Assembly (NCBI GenBank): GCA_002383165.1
Contig: DFXK01000014.1
Coordinates: forward strand, 31,775-95,774
From: Flavobacteriales bacterium UBA4110
GTDB lineage: Bacteria; Bacteroidota; Bacteroidia; Flavobacteriales; Weeksellaceae
DNA length: 64,000 nt
Reading direction: 5' to 3'
The notes beneath the pieces were generated by a model that was given only the letters and a program-made list of their open reading frames with translations, was not told the DNA's origin and did not search any database. This document shows, piece by piece, positions 24,907-33,707 of this stretch; position 1 is the stretch's first letter; every line of letters starts with the position of its first letter. Made by a program: the position numbers and the translations under genes.

Positions 24907-27285
24907 TTAGATGTTTATTTTGAAATATTTCGAACTCCTAATCCATGTGGAAAGTGTAGTAAAGGTAACCACGGTAATTGAACTAATAGGCATAAAAATC
25001 GCTGCAAAAAGGGGATGCATTTTTCCCGATATAGCAAACCCAACTCCGATAATATTGTAACATAAACTGATTATAAATGTGATTTTTACAATCGTTATAG
25101 CATCTTTAGAGAGTTTCAGGAATTTATCCAGTTCTGGAATTCTCTCACCATTCATAATGACGTCAGAAGCTGGCGTAAAAGAGTTGCTGTCATCCGAAAT
25201 TGCAATCCCTACATTACTCTGTTTAAGTGCTCCTGCGTCATTGAGTCCGTCGCCTAGCATAGCCACGTTTTTGCCATTTTCCTGAAGTTGTTTTATGTAG
25301 TCTAGTTTGTTTTCAGGGCTTTGATTGAATTTCATTTCCGAAACATTCGGAATCAGTTTTTCAAGAATTGGCTTTTCCGAAGAATTATCGCCACTCAGGA
25401 TATTGATGCTGTAGTTTCTAAGATTCACAAAAAGTTGACCTAGCTTATTTCTGTATTCATTTTTAAAGATGAATTTTCCAATGAATTCATTGTCTTTACT
25501 AATATAAACAGCAGTTTCAAGGTTTTGTGATTCCTGCCCAGTAAATTTTGCTGATCCTATTTTATAAGTAATTCCTCTTACTTTTCCTTGGTAGCCTTTT
25601 CCTGAAATCTCTTCAAAATCCTCTACTTCAAAATAATCGTCATTCACTTTCAGAAACTCATAAAGTGATTTGGAAAGTGGATGGTTTGAATTCTTCAGTA
25701 ATGACTTAATATTCTTAAGGTCAGACTCCTTAATCTCGCTTCCTGTGTATTGGATGTTTGTCTTTTTATTCTCGGTAATTGTACCTGTTTTGTCAAAAAC
25801 AAGTGTGTCAATTTTAGCCAGTCTTTCAATGGTTAGTGTATCCTTTACATAAAATTTATTCCGGCCAAGTATTCTCATAATATGACCGAAAGTAAACGGT
25901 GCAGATAGTGCCAGAGCACAAGGACAGGCTACAATCAGAATGGCAGAGACCACCTGAAACATCTTCTCCATATCAATTTTGGACCAGTATATTCCTGCAA
26001 TCAGTGTAATTCCTAGTATGATGAATGTGAAATACTTACTTATCGTATTGGTCATCGTATCAAGACCAGTTTCGAACTTTTTAAATGCTTCTTTATTCCA
26101 AAGCTGGGTCAGATAACTCTGGTCCACATTTTTTATAACTTCAAGTTCTAGAATGGAGCCTGATTGTTTTCCACCAGCAAAAATTTTGTCGCCAGGTTTT
26201 TTGGAAATATGTGCAGATTCTCCAGTGATAAAGCTGTTGTCAATATTTCCTTCGCCTTTAATCAAAATGGAATCTACAGGAATGATTTCCTGATTTCGCA
26301 CCATAATTCTGTCACCCACAGCTAAGTCGGATAACAAAATATTTTCCTGTTTTCCATCAAAATCAACTTTGGTAACGGCAATCGGATAGAAAGATTTGTA
26401 ATCTCTGTCGTAGGATAATGAATTGTAGGTTCTTTTTTGGAACGTTTTCCCAAGCAACATAAAGAACAATAGGCCGCAAAGGGTGTCGAAATATCCTGGG
26501 CCATAATCTGTTACCACTTCATATACGCTTCTGCCGTAAAGTACGAAGATGCCAAGGACAATTGGTACGTCAATATTAACAATTTTGTTTTTCAGTCCGT
26601 ACCACGCAGATTTGTAATAGTCAGAAGCAGAATAAAACACAACGGGCGTCGCTAGTAAAAACATAATGAGCCTGAACAGGTTTTTGTAAGAATGAAGCCA
26701 AACATCATTGCCTGATATATACTCCGGAAAACTAAAAAACATCCCGTTTCCAAAGGCGAAACCTGCTACTGCCAGCTTTATAAGTAAACTTTTGTCAAGT
26801 TTGTCTTGCTTTCTATCTGCTGTTTCTAGGTTTATCACTGGTTTGTAACCGAGGTTTGTCAGGAATTTGGCAAGCTCACTTAATTTTAATTCCTCGTCTT
26901 TGAAAGATACCTGAAGCGTTTTTCTTGTAAAATTGACCTGAGAATATTTGATGTTTTTATTGATGGTATGTAGGCTTTCCAGAAGCCAGATACAGGACGA
27001 GCAGTGGATTACCGGAATTTTGAAAGTAACAAGCGTTGTTCCGCCTTCAGAAAAATCAACAACTTTTGAAAAGACTTCCGGTGTATCCAAATAGTCGAAT
27101 TGCGCATTGTTTTCATTGCTGGGACGCACACCGGAACTTTTATTGATGTTATAAAAATTCTCCAGATTATGTACATTCAGAATTTCGTAAACCGATTGAC
27201 AACCGTTGCAGCAAAAGATTTTCTCATCGAAAAGAAGTCTTTCTTTGTCGATTTTCTGACCGCAGTGAAAGCATTGTTCTGCCAT
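24907..27285 (-). CDS. Heavy-metal translocating P-type ATPase of cbb3 oxidase loci (CcoI-like)
   Basis: A 792-residue copper-type P1B ATPase. The N-terminal Cys-rich zinc-ribbon-like segment has CFHCG and CCNGC (residues 5-30), followed by a degenerate HMA domain with CSSC (about 95-98), eight transmembrane helices with the CPC motif (ACPCALALSAP, about 455-465), the phosphorylation site DKTGT (about 498), and GDGLND near 675. This architecture belongs to the CcoI/FixI group that supplies copper to cbb3 oxidase. The 108-nt gap to ccoS holds that operon's promoter, so ccoI is probably transcribed both separately and ahead of it. Confidence 0.94.
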   Translation of the reverse strand: MAEQCFHCGQKIDKERLLFDEKIFCCNGCQSVYEILNVHNLENFYNINKSSGVRPSNENNAQFDYLDTPEVFSKVVDFSEGGTTLVTFKIPVIHCSSCIWLLESLHTINKNIKYSQVNFTRKTLQVSFKDEELKLSELAKFLTNLGYKPVINLETADRKQDKLDKSLLIKLAVAGFAFGNGMFFSFPEYISGNDVWLHSYKNLFRLIMFLLATPVVFYSASDYYKSAWYGLKNKIVNIDVPIVLGIFVLYGRSVYEVVTDYGPGYFDTLCGLLFFMLLGKTFQKRTYNSLSYDRDYKSFYPIAVTKVDFDGKQENILLSDLAVGDRIMVRNQEIIPVDSILIKGEGNIDNSFITGESAHISKKPGDKIFAGGKQSGSILELEVIKNVDQSYLTQLWNKEAFKKFETGLDTMTNTISKYFTFIILGITLIAGIYWSKIDMEKMFQVVSAILIVACPCALALSAPFTFGHIMRILGRNKFYVKDTLTIERLAKIDTLVFDKTGTITENKKTNIQYTGSEIKESDLKNIKSLLKNSNHPLSKSLYEFLKVNDDYFEVEDFEEISGKGYQGKVRGITYKIGSAKFTGQESQNLETAVYISKDNEFIGKFIFKNEYRNKLGQLFVNLRNYSINILSGDNSSEKPILEKLIPNVSEMKFNQSPENKLDYIKQLQENGKNVAMLGDGLNDAGALKQSNVGIAISDDSNSFTPASDVIMNGERIPELDKFLKLSKDAITIVKITFIISLCYNIIGVGFAISGKMHPLFAAIFMPISSITVVTFTTLSTWIRSSKYFKINI

Positions 27286-27311
27286 TAAAAAATACTCAGA
27301 TATTTGGATTG

Positions 27312-27319
27312 CAAAATTA
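27312..27319 (-). promoter_or_regulatory. -7 element of ccoI
   Basis: Perfect TAATTTTG on the minus strand, 26 nt before the ccoI start codon. It is divergent from the regulator promoter at 27331-27362; no matching -33 TTG is visible. Confidence 0.5.
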
Positions 27320-27330
27320 CGTCAAAAATC

Positions 27331-27362
27331 TTGGTATGTAGTGTTAAAAAGTCTTATTTTTG
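27331..27362 (+). promoter_or_regulatory. Promoter of the Crp/Fnr regulator gene
   Basis: TTG (27331-27333), 21 nt, TATTTTTG (27355-27362). The expected transcription start lies downstream of the alternative TTG codon at 27360, so the gene must start at the ATG at 27381. Confidence 0.65.
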
Positions 27363-27380
27363 CTGACAAATGTCATAGGT

Positions 27381-28094
27381 ATGTCTCTTGAACAACAATT
27401 GGTTATAGAAGAAAATTTCTCAAAAGCATTTAACAAAGAATCTTTGCGCGAAAGTCTTAATCCCGAAGATTTTGAAGTTTACAGCAATGCACTCAAAGTT
27501 CTGGAATTCTCAAAAGGAGATGTCGTCTTCGACGATGGCGAGTCGCCGAAAGGTGTTTATTTTATCGAAAAAGGAACTGCAAAATTATCAAAATCAGGTG
27601 TTTATGGTAAAGATCAGATTCTTAGATTCTGCAAAGAAAACGATTTGATAGGTTACCGTTCTTTGCTATGTGGTGAGAATTTTCAGGCTAAAGCTGAAGC
27701 AATGACGCCTATGAAAGTTCAGTTTCTACCTTCAGATGTTTTTCTTAAATTATTAAAGTTAGATCCGAAATTGTCTTATGCAATGCTTCAGAAAATTGCT
27801 TATGAATTGGGCGAATCTGCAAATACAGTGACCTTCCTTGCACAAAAAACTGTAAGAGAAAGACTAGCAGAAATTTTAGTTTTGCTTGAACAAAAATTGG
27901 GAACTGACCCAGAAGGTTTCATCAAAATCTCTTTGACCAGAGAAGAAATCGCCAACCTAATTGGAACTGCAACAGAAAGTGCTATCCGATTAATCTCCGA
28001 ATTCAAACAAGATGATTTGATTTCTGTAGAAGGTAGAAATATCAAAATCCTTAACAGAGAAAAATTAATCAAATTGGGTCACGTGGTTATATAA
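27381..28094 (+). CDS. Crp/Fnr family transcriptional regulator
   Basis: A 237-residue regulator. The cyclic-nucleotide-binding-like beta barrel spans about residues 15-135 and the C-terminal winged helix about 150-225, with a recognition helix in TREEIANLIGTATESAIRLISEF. The N-terminal four-cysteine cluster of FNR is absent, so it does not look like an oxygen-labile Fe-S sensor; the ligand is unknown. It is divergent from ccoI, and similar genes flank cbb3 loci in Bacteroidota, so control of the oxidase is the likely job (inferred). Confidence 0.9.
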   Translation: MSLEQQLVIEENFSKAFNKESLRESLNPEDFEVYSNALKVLEFSKGDVVFDDGESPKGVYFIEKGTAKLSKSGVYGKDQILRFCKENDLIGYRSLLCGENFQAKAEAMTPMKVQFLPSDVFLKLLKLDPKLSYAMLQKIAYELGESANTVTFLAQKTVRERLAEILVLLEQKLGTDPEGFIKISLTREEIANLIGTATESAIRLISEFKQDDLISVEGRNIKILNREKLIKLGHVVI

Positions 28095-28181
28095 ACGATA
28101 AAAGATAAGTGATGGTTGATTTCAATCATCATTTTCATTTTCAATCATTTTATAACTTATAATTTATCATTAATAAATCTT

Positions 28182-28997
28182 ATGTCTGTACATTCTGAAA
28201 TTAAAAAAATCACGACTGAAACCTTACGAAAAATGAAATTCGATAAGGAAAAGATTACAATGCTGACGGCTTACGATTTTACAACTGCGAAAATGGTTGA
28301 CGCTGGTGGTGTTGATTCAATTCTAATTGGAGATTCTGCGGCGAACGTAATGGCCGGTCACGAGACAACTTTGCCAATTACGCTAGATCAAATGATCTAT
28401 CATACACAATGTGTTGTTCGCGGTGTAGAAAGAGCTTTGGTTGTGGCAGATTTACCTTTCGGAACGTATCAGAGTAATCCTGAGAAAGCTTTGGATTCTG
28501 CAGTGAGAATGATGAAAGAAGGTGGTGCACACGCCATCAAAATAGAAGGAGGAAAAGAGATTGAAGAATCGATTAGAAAAATTGTGAATGCAGGAATTCC
28601 GGTTTGTGGACATCTTGGTTTGACACCTCAAAGTATCTATCAATTCGGGACTTACAAAGTAAGAGCGAAAGAAGATGCTGAAGCGGAAAAATTGATTGCT
28701 GACTGTAAATTATTGGAAGAATTAGGATGTTTTGCTGTTGTTTTGGAAAAAATTCCTGCAGCGCTTGCCAAAAAAGCTTCGGAAAGTATTTCTATTCCTA
28801 CTATTGGAATTGGAGCTGGACCAGATTGTGACGGGCAGGTTTTGGTTTACCACGATATGGTTGGGATGAATCAAGGTTTTTCTCCTAAATTCTTGAGAAG
28901 ATATCTTGACCTTTATACAGAAATTACAGGAGCAGTTTCTCAATATGTGAAAGATGTGAAAAGCTCAGAATTTCCAAATGACAAAGAAAGCTATTAA
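28182..28997 (+). CDS. panB: 3-methyl-2-oxobutanoate hydroxymethyltransferase
   Basis: First step of pantothenate synthesis: makes ketopantoate from alpha-ketoisovalerate and methylene-THF. It has 271 residues from the chosen start. The motifs MLTAYDFTTAKMVDAGGVD, ILIGDSAANVMAGHETTLP, GGAHAIKIEGG and VCGHLGLTPQS carry the metal-binding Asp residues and catalytic Glu. The frame is open 22 codons upstream, but that part is AT-rich and not protein-like; ATG at 28182 gives the usual start. It overlaps the esterase gene by 20 nt. Confidence 0.96.
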   Translation: MSVHSEIKKITTETLRKMKFDKEKITMLTAYDFTTAKMVDAGGVDSILIGDSAANVMAGHETTLPITLDQMIYHTQCVVRGVERALVVADLPFGTYQSNPEKALDSAVRMMKEGGAHAIKIEGGKEIEESIRKIVNAGIPVCGHLGLTPQSIYQFGTYKVRAKEDAEAEKLIADCKLLEELGCFAVVLEKIPAALAKKASESISIPTIGIGAGPDCDGQVLVYHDMVGMNQGFSPKFLRRYLDLYTEITGAVSQYVKDVKSSEFPNDKESY

Positions 28998-29826
28998 ACT
29001 TTTAATAATTTTATTTGGATTCCTATTTCTATTTTCCTGCACATCGCAGAAAATGAAGTATGGAACGAAAAAGGAGATTCACGATAAAGCTGATTCCTTA
29101 CAATCACTAGCCAGAATCAAATATATCAAGAGTTTGGATGATTCTGATTTCAAGGCTGGGAAATTTGATAATGGAAAATTGACTGTAAATTATCGTTTTC
29201 TGAAACCACAAACAATTGAAAAGAATAAAAAATATCCATTAGTTTTGGTCTTTCACGGCTCTGGTGCAATTGGTACAAACAATACTTCTCAAATGGGTGT
29301 TTTGTCCAAAATGTGGCTTCTTCCGGAAAATAGAAAACAATATCCTGTTTATGTTTTGTCTCCACAATTTCCTATCCGTTCATCCAATTATCATCTCGAT
29401 AAAAGCAGGAATGTCAAAGTTTCTAAGTCTAATGAACATCTGGATTTGGTCTTAAAATCAATAGATTCTTTAGTCATTAATGAAAATATTGACCAAGACA
29501 GAATCTACGTAATGGGATTTTCTATGGGCGGTGCGACGACTTCTAATGCGATTTCCAAAAGACCAGATCTATTTGCAGCTGCAATTAATGTTTCTGGAAT
29601 TTCTCAGTTTGATAAAATGGACGAACTCACGAAAATGCCAATTTGGATTGTTCACGGTAGTCTCGATACCGATAATTTTCCTCAAAGTAATTTTAAATTT
29701 TTTGACGAAATGAAGCACAAAGGCAAAGTTTTTCTTTGGGAATATAAAGACAAATACCACAACAATATCCTTTCTGCAGAGCTCGTGGATGAGATCCCAA
29801 AATGGTTATTAAAACAATATCAATAA
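28978..29826 (+). CDS. Alpha/beta-hydrolase lipoprotein (prolyl oligopeptidase/esterase type)
   Basis: A 282-residue lipoprotein: signal peptide with lipobox LFSC (Cys about residue 21), then an alpha/beta-hydrolase fold with an oxyanion region VLVFHGSGAIG, the nucleophile elbow GFSMGG (Ser about residue 183), an acid in HGSLDTDNFP and a late His in KYHNNI. It resembles PHB depolymerase/phospholipase-type esterases common in Bacteroidota. The substrate is unknown. It overlaps panB by 20 nt and the pseudouridine synthase by 1 nt (TAATG), so the three probably form one operon. Confidence 0.88.
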   Translation: MTKKAIKLLIILFGFLFLFSCTSQKMKYGTKKEIHDKADSLQSLARIKYIKSLDDSDFKAGKFDNGKLTVNYRFLKPQTIEKNKKYPLVLVFHGSGAIGTNNTSQMGVLSKMWLLPENRKQYPVYVLSPQFPIRSSNYHLDKSRNVKVSKSNEHLDLVLKSIDSLVINENIDQDRIYVMGFSMGGATTSNAISKRPDLFAAAINVSGISQFDKMDELTKMPIWIVHGSLDTDNFPQSNFKFFDEMKHKGKVFLWEYKDKYHNNILSAELVDEIPKWLLKQYQ

Positions 29827-30518
29827 TGTCTCAAGAATTTTCGCATTCTCAAATCGTTTACGAAGACAATCATATGATAGTCATCAACAAAAAAGCCGGA
29901 CAACTAGTTCAGGGCGATAAAACCGGTGACTTATCTCTGTTGGAACTGATTAAAGATTTCATCAAAAAAAGAGACAATAAACCTGGAAATGTTTTCCTTG
30001 GCTTGGTTCATAGAATCGATAGACCTACTTCAGGATTAGTGATTTATGCAAAAACTTCCAAAGCTTTGTCGAGATTGACACAAATGGTGAAAAATCGTGA
30101 AGTTAAAAAGACATATTGGGCAGTTGTAGGAAAAGAAATGATTCCGAATTCGCAAAGATTGGTTCATTATCTTAAAAAAAATGAGAAAAATAACAAAGCG
30201 ATTGTCTATCCAAAAGCTACAGAAGGTGCAAAAGAATCTATATTGACTTACAGTCTAATAAAGACTTTGGATAATTATCTTTTGCTGGAAGTTGATTTGG
30301 AAACCGGAAGACATCATCAGATCAGAGCGCAGCTTTCTAAGATCGGAGTTCCAATAAAAGGAGATTTGAAATATGGTGCGCCACGTTCCAATTCTGATGG
30401 AGGAATTTCACTTCACGCAAGGAAATTACAATTTGTACATCCTGTGACCAAAGAAAATATCGAAATCATCGCGCCAGTTCCCCAGAATGATGCAGTCTGG
30501 CGAGCTTGTGAAGAATAA
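29826..30518 (+). CDS. RluA family RNA pseudouridine synthase
   Basis: A 230-residue enzyme converting uridine to pseudouridine in rRNA or tRNA. The catalytic motif GLVHRIDRPTSGL has its Asp at about residue 63; the closing motif ETGRHHQIRAQLS is intact. There is no S4 domain, so it is the short RluA/TruC-like type. The frame extends 8 codons upstream into the previous gene, but the ATG at 29826 in a TAATG junction is the likely start. A terminator follows at once. Confidence 0.94.
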   Translation: MSQEFSHSQIVYEDNHMIVINKKAGQLVQGDKTGDLSLLELIKDFIKKRDNKPGNVFLGLVHRIDRPTSGLVIYAKTSKALSRLTQMVKNREVKKTYWAVVGKEMIPNSQRLVHYLKKNEKNNKAIVYPKATEGAKESILTYSLIKTLDNYLLLEVDLETGRHHQIRAQLSKIGVPIKGDLKYGAPRSNSDGGISLHARKLQFVHPVTKENIEIIAPVPQNDAVWRACEE

Positions 30519-30523
30519 ATTAG

Positions 30524-30558
30524 CAAAAAATCCGAAAGAATTTCTTTCGGATTTTTAA
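30524..30558. terminator. Bidirectional terminator after the pseudouridine synthase gene
   Basis: AAAAAATCCGAAAGAA pairs with TTCTTTCGGATTTTT across a 1-nt centre. It also lies just beyond the 3' end of the decayed minus-strand gene at 30561-30785, for which it may once have served. Confidence 0.88.
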
Positions 30559-30560
30559 TT

Positions 30561-30785
30561 TTATAAAGTAGAGGTTTCTTCTTTTTTCTCTTGATTGAGC
30601 AAATTCGGAGCTTCTTTTGCCACTTGAAAAATACCTCCATTAATTCTGAAATAGAAATCCCAATCGGAGTAACCTATAAACCCGAATTCTTGTTGAGATT
30701 GAGGGAAAAGTAATTCATTTTAGTACTTTTCTAATTGTAATGCTTTACCTTGTGTTAATGACGAAATATTGTTAATTTTACTAAA
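30561..30785 (-). pseudogene. Remnant of a decayed minus-strand gene (C-terminal part only)
   Basis: On the minus strand one frame reads as convincing protein up to a natural stop (30563-30561): NELLFPQSQQEFGFIGYSDW, then DFYFRINGGIFQVAKEAP, then a charged tail NLLNQEKKEETSTL. This 53-codon stretch has no usable start codon. It is preceded by an in-frame TAA (30722-30720); upstream the same frame continues as SSLTQGKALQLEKY. CAA to TAA would restore LEKYQNELL. The rest of the gene is gone where the carrier-protein cassette begins. I do not recognise the family. It looks like a gene tail left after replacement by the cassette. Confidence 0.6.
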
Positions 30786-30796
30786 ACACAAAAACG

Positions 30797-31027
30797 ATGC
30801 AAGAAAAACTACTGGCAATTATCAATTCTATCAAAAAGAACAAATTCGAAGAACCTGTTTTGGAAATCACTCCGGAACAAACACTTAGAGAAAATCTTAA
30901 TTTCGATTCTTTTGACCTCGCTGAGCTTACCGTAAAAATTGAAGAAGAGTTCGGAATCGATATTTTCGAAGACGGCATAGTCAATACAATCAACGAAATC
31001 TATACAAAACTTCAATGTTTTTCTTAA
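30797..31027 (+). CDS. Acyl carrier protein
   Basis: A 76-residue protein with the four-helix ACP pattern and a phosphopantetheine site NFDSFDLAEL (Ser about residue 38; classic ACPs have DSL). It is acidic after the site (IEEEFGIDIFEDG). It is a second, specialised ACP rather than the fatty-acid one, judged by its place in a four-gene cassette. The next gene starts inside it (13-nt overlap). It would carry the acyl group activated by the downstream ligase. Confidence 0.88.
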   Translation: MQEKLLAIINSIKKNKFEEPVLEITPEQTLRENLNFDSFDLAELTVKIEEEFGIDIFEDGIVNTINEIYTKLQCFS

Positions 31028-32229
31028 TAGATCAGGATTTTTCTTTGTCTTACGAGGAGATTCTGACAGAAATCAACACTTCTGATTCGTATACAGATTG
31101 TTACATTTATCCGGATTTGAAATCTTTTTTTCTCAATTGGATTTTGGCATTAGTCAATGAGCAAAATATTGCATTAATGGATTCTGATATCTCTGAAAAA
31201 GAGATTCTGTCAAACGATTTAAAGGTCAATCAATTAATTAAAATTGAGAATCCGAAAAAGTTTTCTTCGGTAGAAGAATTGATTAATTCAATTAGATATT
31301 CTCAGTCTGAGATTACATTGTTTACTTCCGGAACGACTGGCTTTACAAGAAAATTCACGCATCCTTTGAAAAATCTTATCAGAAAGATTAATGTCTCTGA
31401 TGAAAGAAAAAATGATGTTTGGGGTTTTGCTTTCAATCCGACTCATGTTGCTGGAGTTCAGGTTTTTTTTCAAGCAATTTTGAATCAAAATATTTTGGTT
31501 AACGTTTTTATGCAATCCAAAGATTTTGTTATTACTGCTATTAATGAATATAAAATCACGAATCTTTCATCCACACCCACTTTTTATCGATTGCTCTTAC
31601 CATTGAAAGAATCTTTTGACTCAGTCAAGAAAATTACTGTTGGTGGCGAAAAATCTGATGCTTATTTGATTTCGGAAATAGAAAAAGCCTTTCCTAATGC
31701 GAGAATCAACAATGTTTATGGTTCAACGGAAACAGGGCCATTGTTTTCTTCTCAGAATGATGAATTTTTTGTTCAGGAAAAACATATTGGTTTAATAAAA
31801 GTGGTTGATGATGAATTATACATTCATAAAGATTTATTTGGCAAAACTTCGCAATTGAATTTGATTGATGATTTCTACGCAACTGGCGATTTGATCGAGT
31901 GGATTGATGATGAACAAAGAAGATTCCGATTTATATCAAGGAAAAATGAATTGATCAATGTCGGAGGTTACAAAGTGAATCCTTATGAGGTGGAAGACGA
32001 ATTAACACAACATTCCAAAATCCGAAATGTAAGAGTCTATGGAAAATCCAATGCTGTTTTAGGAAATATCATTTGTTGCGAAATAGAGTTACATCCAAAT
32101 ACCGAACTGAAAGAAGAAGAGGTAAGATTTTTCTTGAATGGGAAAATTCAAAACTTCAAAATTCCTAGAAAAATAACCTTTGTTGAAAAGATAGAATTAA
32201 CCAGAACTGGAAAAAAGAAAATAGTATGA
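31015..32229 (+). CDS. AMP-dependent acyl/aryl ligase (ANL superfamily), short form
   Basis: A 404-residue adenylating enzyme. The core motifs are present: FTSGTTG (about residues 102-108), NVYGSTETGP (about 233-242), YATGDLIEW (about 287-295) and a C-terminal TRTGKKK with the catalytic Lys about 5 residues from the end. It is shorter than the 500-residue norm because the N-terminal subdomain is reduced. It would activate a carboxylic acid and load the ACP encoded directly before it. It overlaps both neighbours (13 and 4 nt). Substrate unknown. Confidence 0.9.
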   Translation: MFFLIDQDFSLSYEEILTEINTSDSYTDCYIYPDLKSFFLNWILALVNEQNIALMDSDISEKEILSNDLKVNQLIKIENPKKFSSVEELINSIRYSQSEITLFTSGTTGFTRKFTHPLKNLIRKINVSDERKNDVWGFAFNPTHVAGVQVFFQAILNQNILVNVFMQSKDFVITAINEYKITNLSSTPTFYRLLLPLKESFDSVKKITVGGEKSDAYLISEIEKAFPNARINNVYGSTETGPLFSSQNDEFFVQEKHIGLIKVVDDELYIHKDLFGKTSQLNLIDDFYATGDLIEWIDDEQRRFRFISRKNELINVGGYKVNPYEVEDELTQHSKIRNVRVYGKSNAVLGNIICCEIELHPNTELKEEEVRFFLNGKIQNFKIPRKITFVEKIELTRTGKKKIV

Positions 32230-32948
32230 ATGTATTGATAACAGGAGTTTCCAGAGGTGTTGGTTTAGAAATTGCCAAATTGTTTCTGGAAAATGGACAT
32301 ACGGTTTATGGCATTAGCAGAACAGAATCAAAAGAATTAAAAGATCTTGAAAAACAATATCCAAAGTATCTTTTCTTTAAAGCATTTGATTTGTCCAATC
32401 CGGAAAATATCAAACAAGATGTTTTCAAAGATTTTGTAACAAATCAAATTCCAATTCACGTATTAATCAATAATGCGGCAGTTGCTTATAACGATATTGT
32501 TACGAATCTTAATTACGAAGATTTGAAAACAATGTTCGATGTCAATCTGTATTCGCCGATGTTTTTGACGAAATATGCGATTCGAAATATGATCTATAAC
32601 CGAGTTTCCGGAAGCATTATTCATATTTCTTCAATCAGCGCACACACTGGTTACAAAGGACTTTCGATGTACGCAGCTTCAAAAGGTGGTTTGCAGTCTT
32701 TTTCAAAAAATATTTCCAGAGAATGGGGCGAACGCGGCATCCGTTCCAACATCGTTGTTCCGGGTTATATGGAAACTGCAATGAACGCCAAACTCACTCA
32801 GGATCACAAAAACAGAATCTTCAAAAGAACAGCTTTGAAAAAAGAAACCGATATGCAGTCTGTCGCAGAAACCGTTTTGTTTTTGGCTGGTGAAAAATCA
32901 AAATCTATCACAGGACAGGAGATTTTCGTAGATTCCGGAACATTATAA
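32226..32948 (+). CDS. SDR family oxidoreductase (FabG-like)
   Basis: A 240-residue short-chain dehydrogenase with ITGVSRGVGLEIA (cofactor site), LINNAAVAY, catalytic Ser in HISSISAHTG, and MYAASKGG (Tyr and Lys about residues 149 and 153). It resembles 3-oxoacyl-ACP reductases, which fits reduction of an acyl chain on the neighbouring ACP. Translationally coupled to the ligase through an ATGA overlap. Confidence 0.92.
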   Translation: MNVLITGVSRGVGLEIAKLFLENGHTVYGISRTESKELKDLEKQYPKYLFFKAFDLSNPENIKQDVFKDFVTNQIPIHVLINNAAVAYNDIVTNLNYEDLKTMFDVNLYSPMFLTKYAIRNMIYNRVSGSIIHISSISAHTGYKGLSMYAASKGGLQSFSKNISREWGERGIRSNIVVPGYMETAMNAKLTQDHKNRIFKRTALKKETDMQSVAETVLFLAGEKSKSITGQEIFVDSGTL

Positions 32949-32960
32949 AAACCCAAAACT

Positions 32961-33536
32961 ATGATCAATCTAATCTATAAAGCGCTTAATATTATTCCTA
33001 AAACAATTGCAAAAATCGAGAAACTATATTCCTACAGTATTCTCAATTCGCACTCCGGGGTCATGCTTCACTCAGATCTTAGAATTGGTAAAGCAACAAC
33101 TTTTGAGTTGGATGATAATGCCAAATTCGAGATTGGCAAAAATGTTATTTGGAGAGATCATAATGCGATCAGAATAAGAAAAGGCGGAACGTTGATCTTC
33201 GGAAACAATGTGGATCTCAGCCATTATATATCCATCAATTGTCTTGACAAAATAGAATTGGGCGATGATACTTGTATAGCGGAAGGATGCAAACTCTACG
33301 ATCACGATCACGCTTTCGATACAAAACCTGAATATATTTGGCATAAAAGCAAATTCAACACCGCACCAATCATCATTGGTAAAAATGTAAAAATCTACAG
33401 TAATGTCACCGTTCTGAAAGGTGTAACAATCGGCGATAATTGTATCATTGGAGCAAATTGTGTTATTACCAGAAACGTTCCACCAAATTCTATCATTTTC
33501 GGAAAACACGAATTGATGAGGTTGCCGTTGATGTAA
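32961..33536 (+). CDS. Left-handed beta-helix acyltransferase (hexapeptide repeat)
   Basis: A 191-residue acyltransferase of the WbbJ/maltose O-acetyltransferase group. Hexapeptide repeats run from about residue 40 to the end (IGKATTFELDD, IIIGKNVKIYSNVTVLKGVTIGDNCIIGANC), with a His-rich active-site loop YDHDHAFDTKPEY. It could transfer the acyl group made on the ACP to a sugar. It is the last gene of the cassette, 12 nt after the SDR, and is followed at 8 nt by a hairpin repeat. Confidence 0.9.
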   Translation: MINLIYKALNIIPKTIAKIEKLYSYSILNSHSGVMLHSDLRIGKATTFELDDNAKFEIGKNVIWRDHNAIRIRKGGTLIFGNNVDLSHYISINCLDKIELGDDTCIAEGCKLYDHDHAFDTKPEYIWHKSKFNTAPIIIGKNVKIYSNVTVLKGVTIGDNCIIGANCVITRNVPPNSIIFGKHELMRLPLM

Positions 33537-33544
33537 TTTTATTT

Positions 33545-33630
33545 GGGCAGCTTAATCCGCCTTCCGTTCCCGCTTTTTTCTTTTTTTGCAAAAAAAGAAA
33601 AAGAGCTCCACTCAAGTCGGGCTGCGAGAG
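33545..33630 (+). repeat. Flavobacterial hairpin repeat, copy 3 (3' of the acyltransferase)
   Basis: It starts 8 nt after the stop codon with GGGCAGCTTAATCC, has a near-perfect T-rich/A-rich hairpin at 33572-33605 (CTTTTT, C, TTTTTTTGC pairing with GCAAAAAAAG, AAAAAG), and ends GTCGGGCTGC. The outer blocks match the copies at 11898-12007 and 57934-58102 in order, although the sequence is diverged. The remaining 78 nt before the sigma gene is A/T-rich and shows nothing clear. Confidence 0.6.
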
Positions 33631-33707
33631 ATCCAACATTTTAAAAAATACTTTAGAAAAAAATAAAAACTTTTAAAGTAAAAAAAAATCTAAGTCGTCA
33701 TATTCAT

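Noticed and set aside
18446..28094. The cbb3 oxidase locus as a possible horizontally acquired island
   Set aside because: Gene order, CcoNO fusion and base composition fit the host group; no flanking repeats or mobility genes.
30413..30640. Open frame of 75 codons on the minus strand starting MEVFFKWQ
   Set aside because: It is an out-of-frame reading of the decayed gene at 30561-30785 and runs antisense into the pseudouridine synthase; Lys-rich, no homologous look.
33440..33676. Open frame of 78 codons spanning the acyltransferase 3' end and repeat copy 3
   Set aside because: It is the antiphase reading of a real gene plus low-complexity poly-Lys/Phe from the T/A hairpin.
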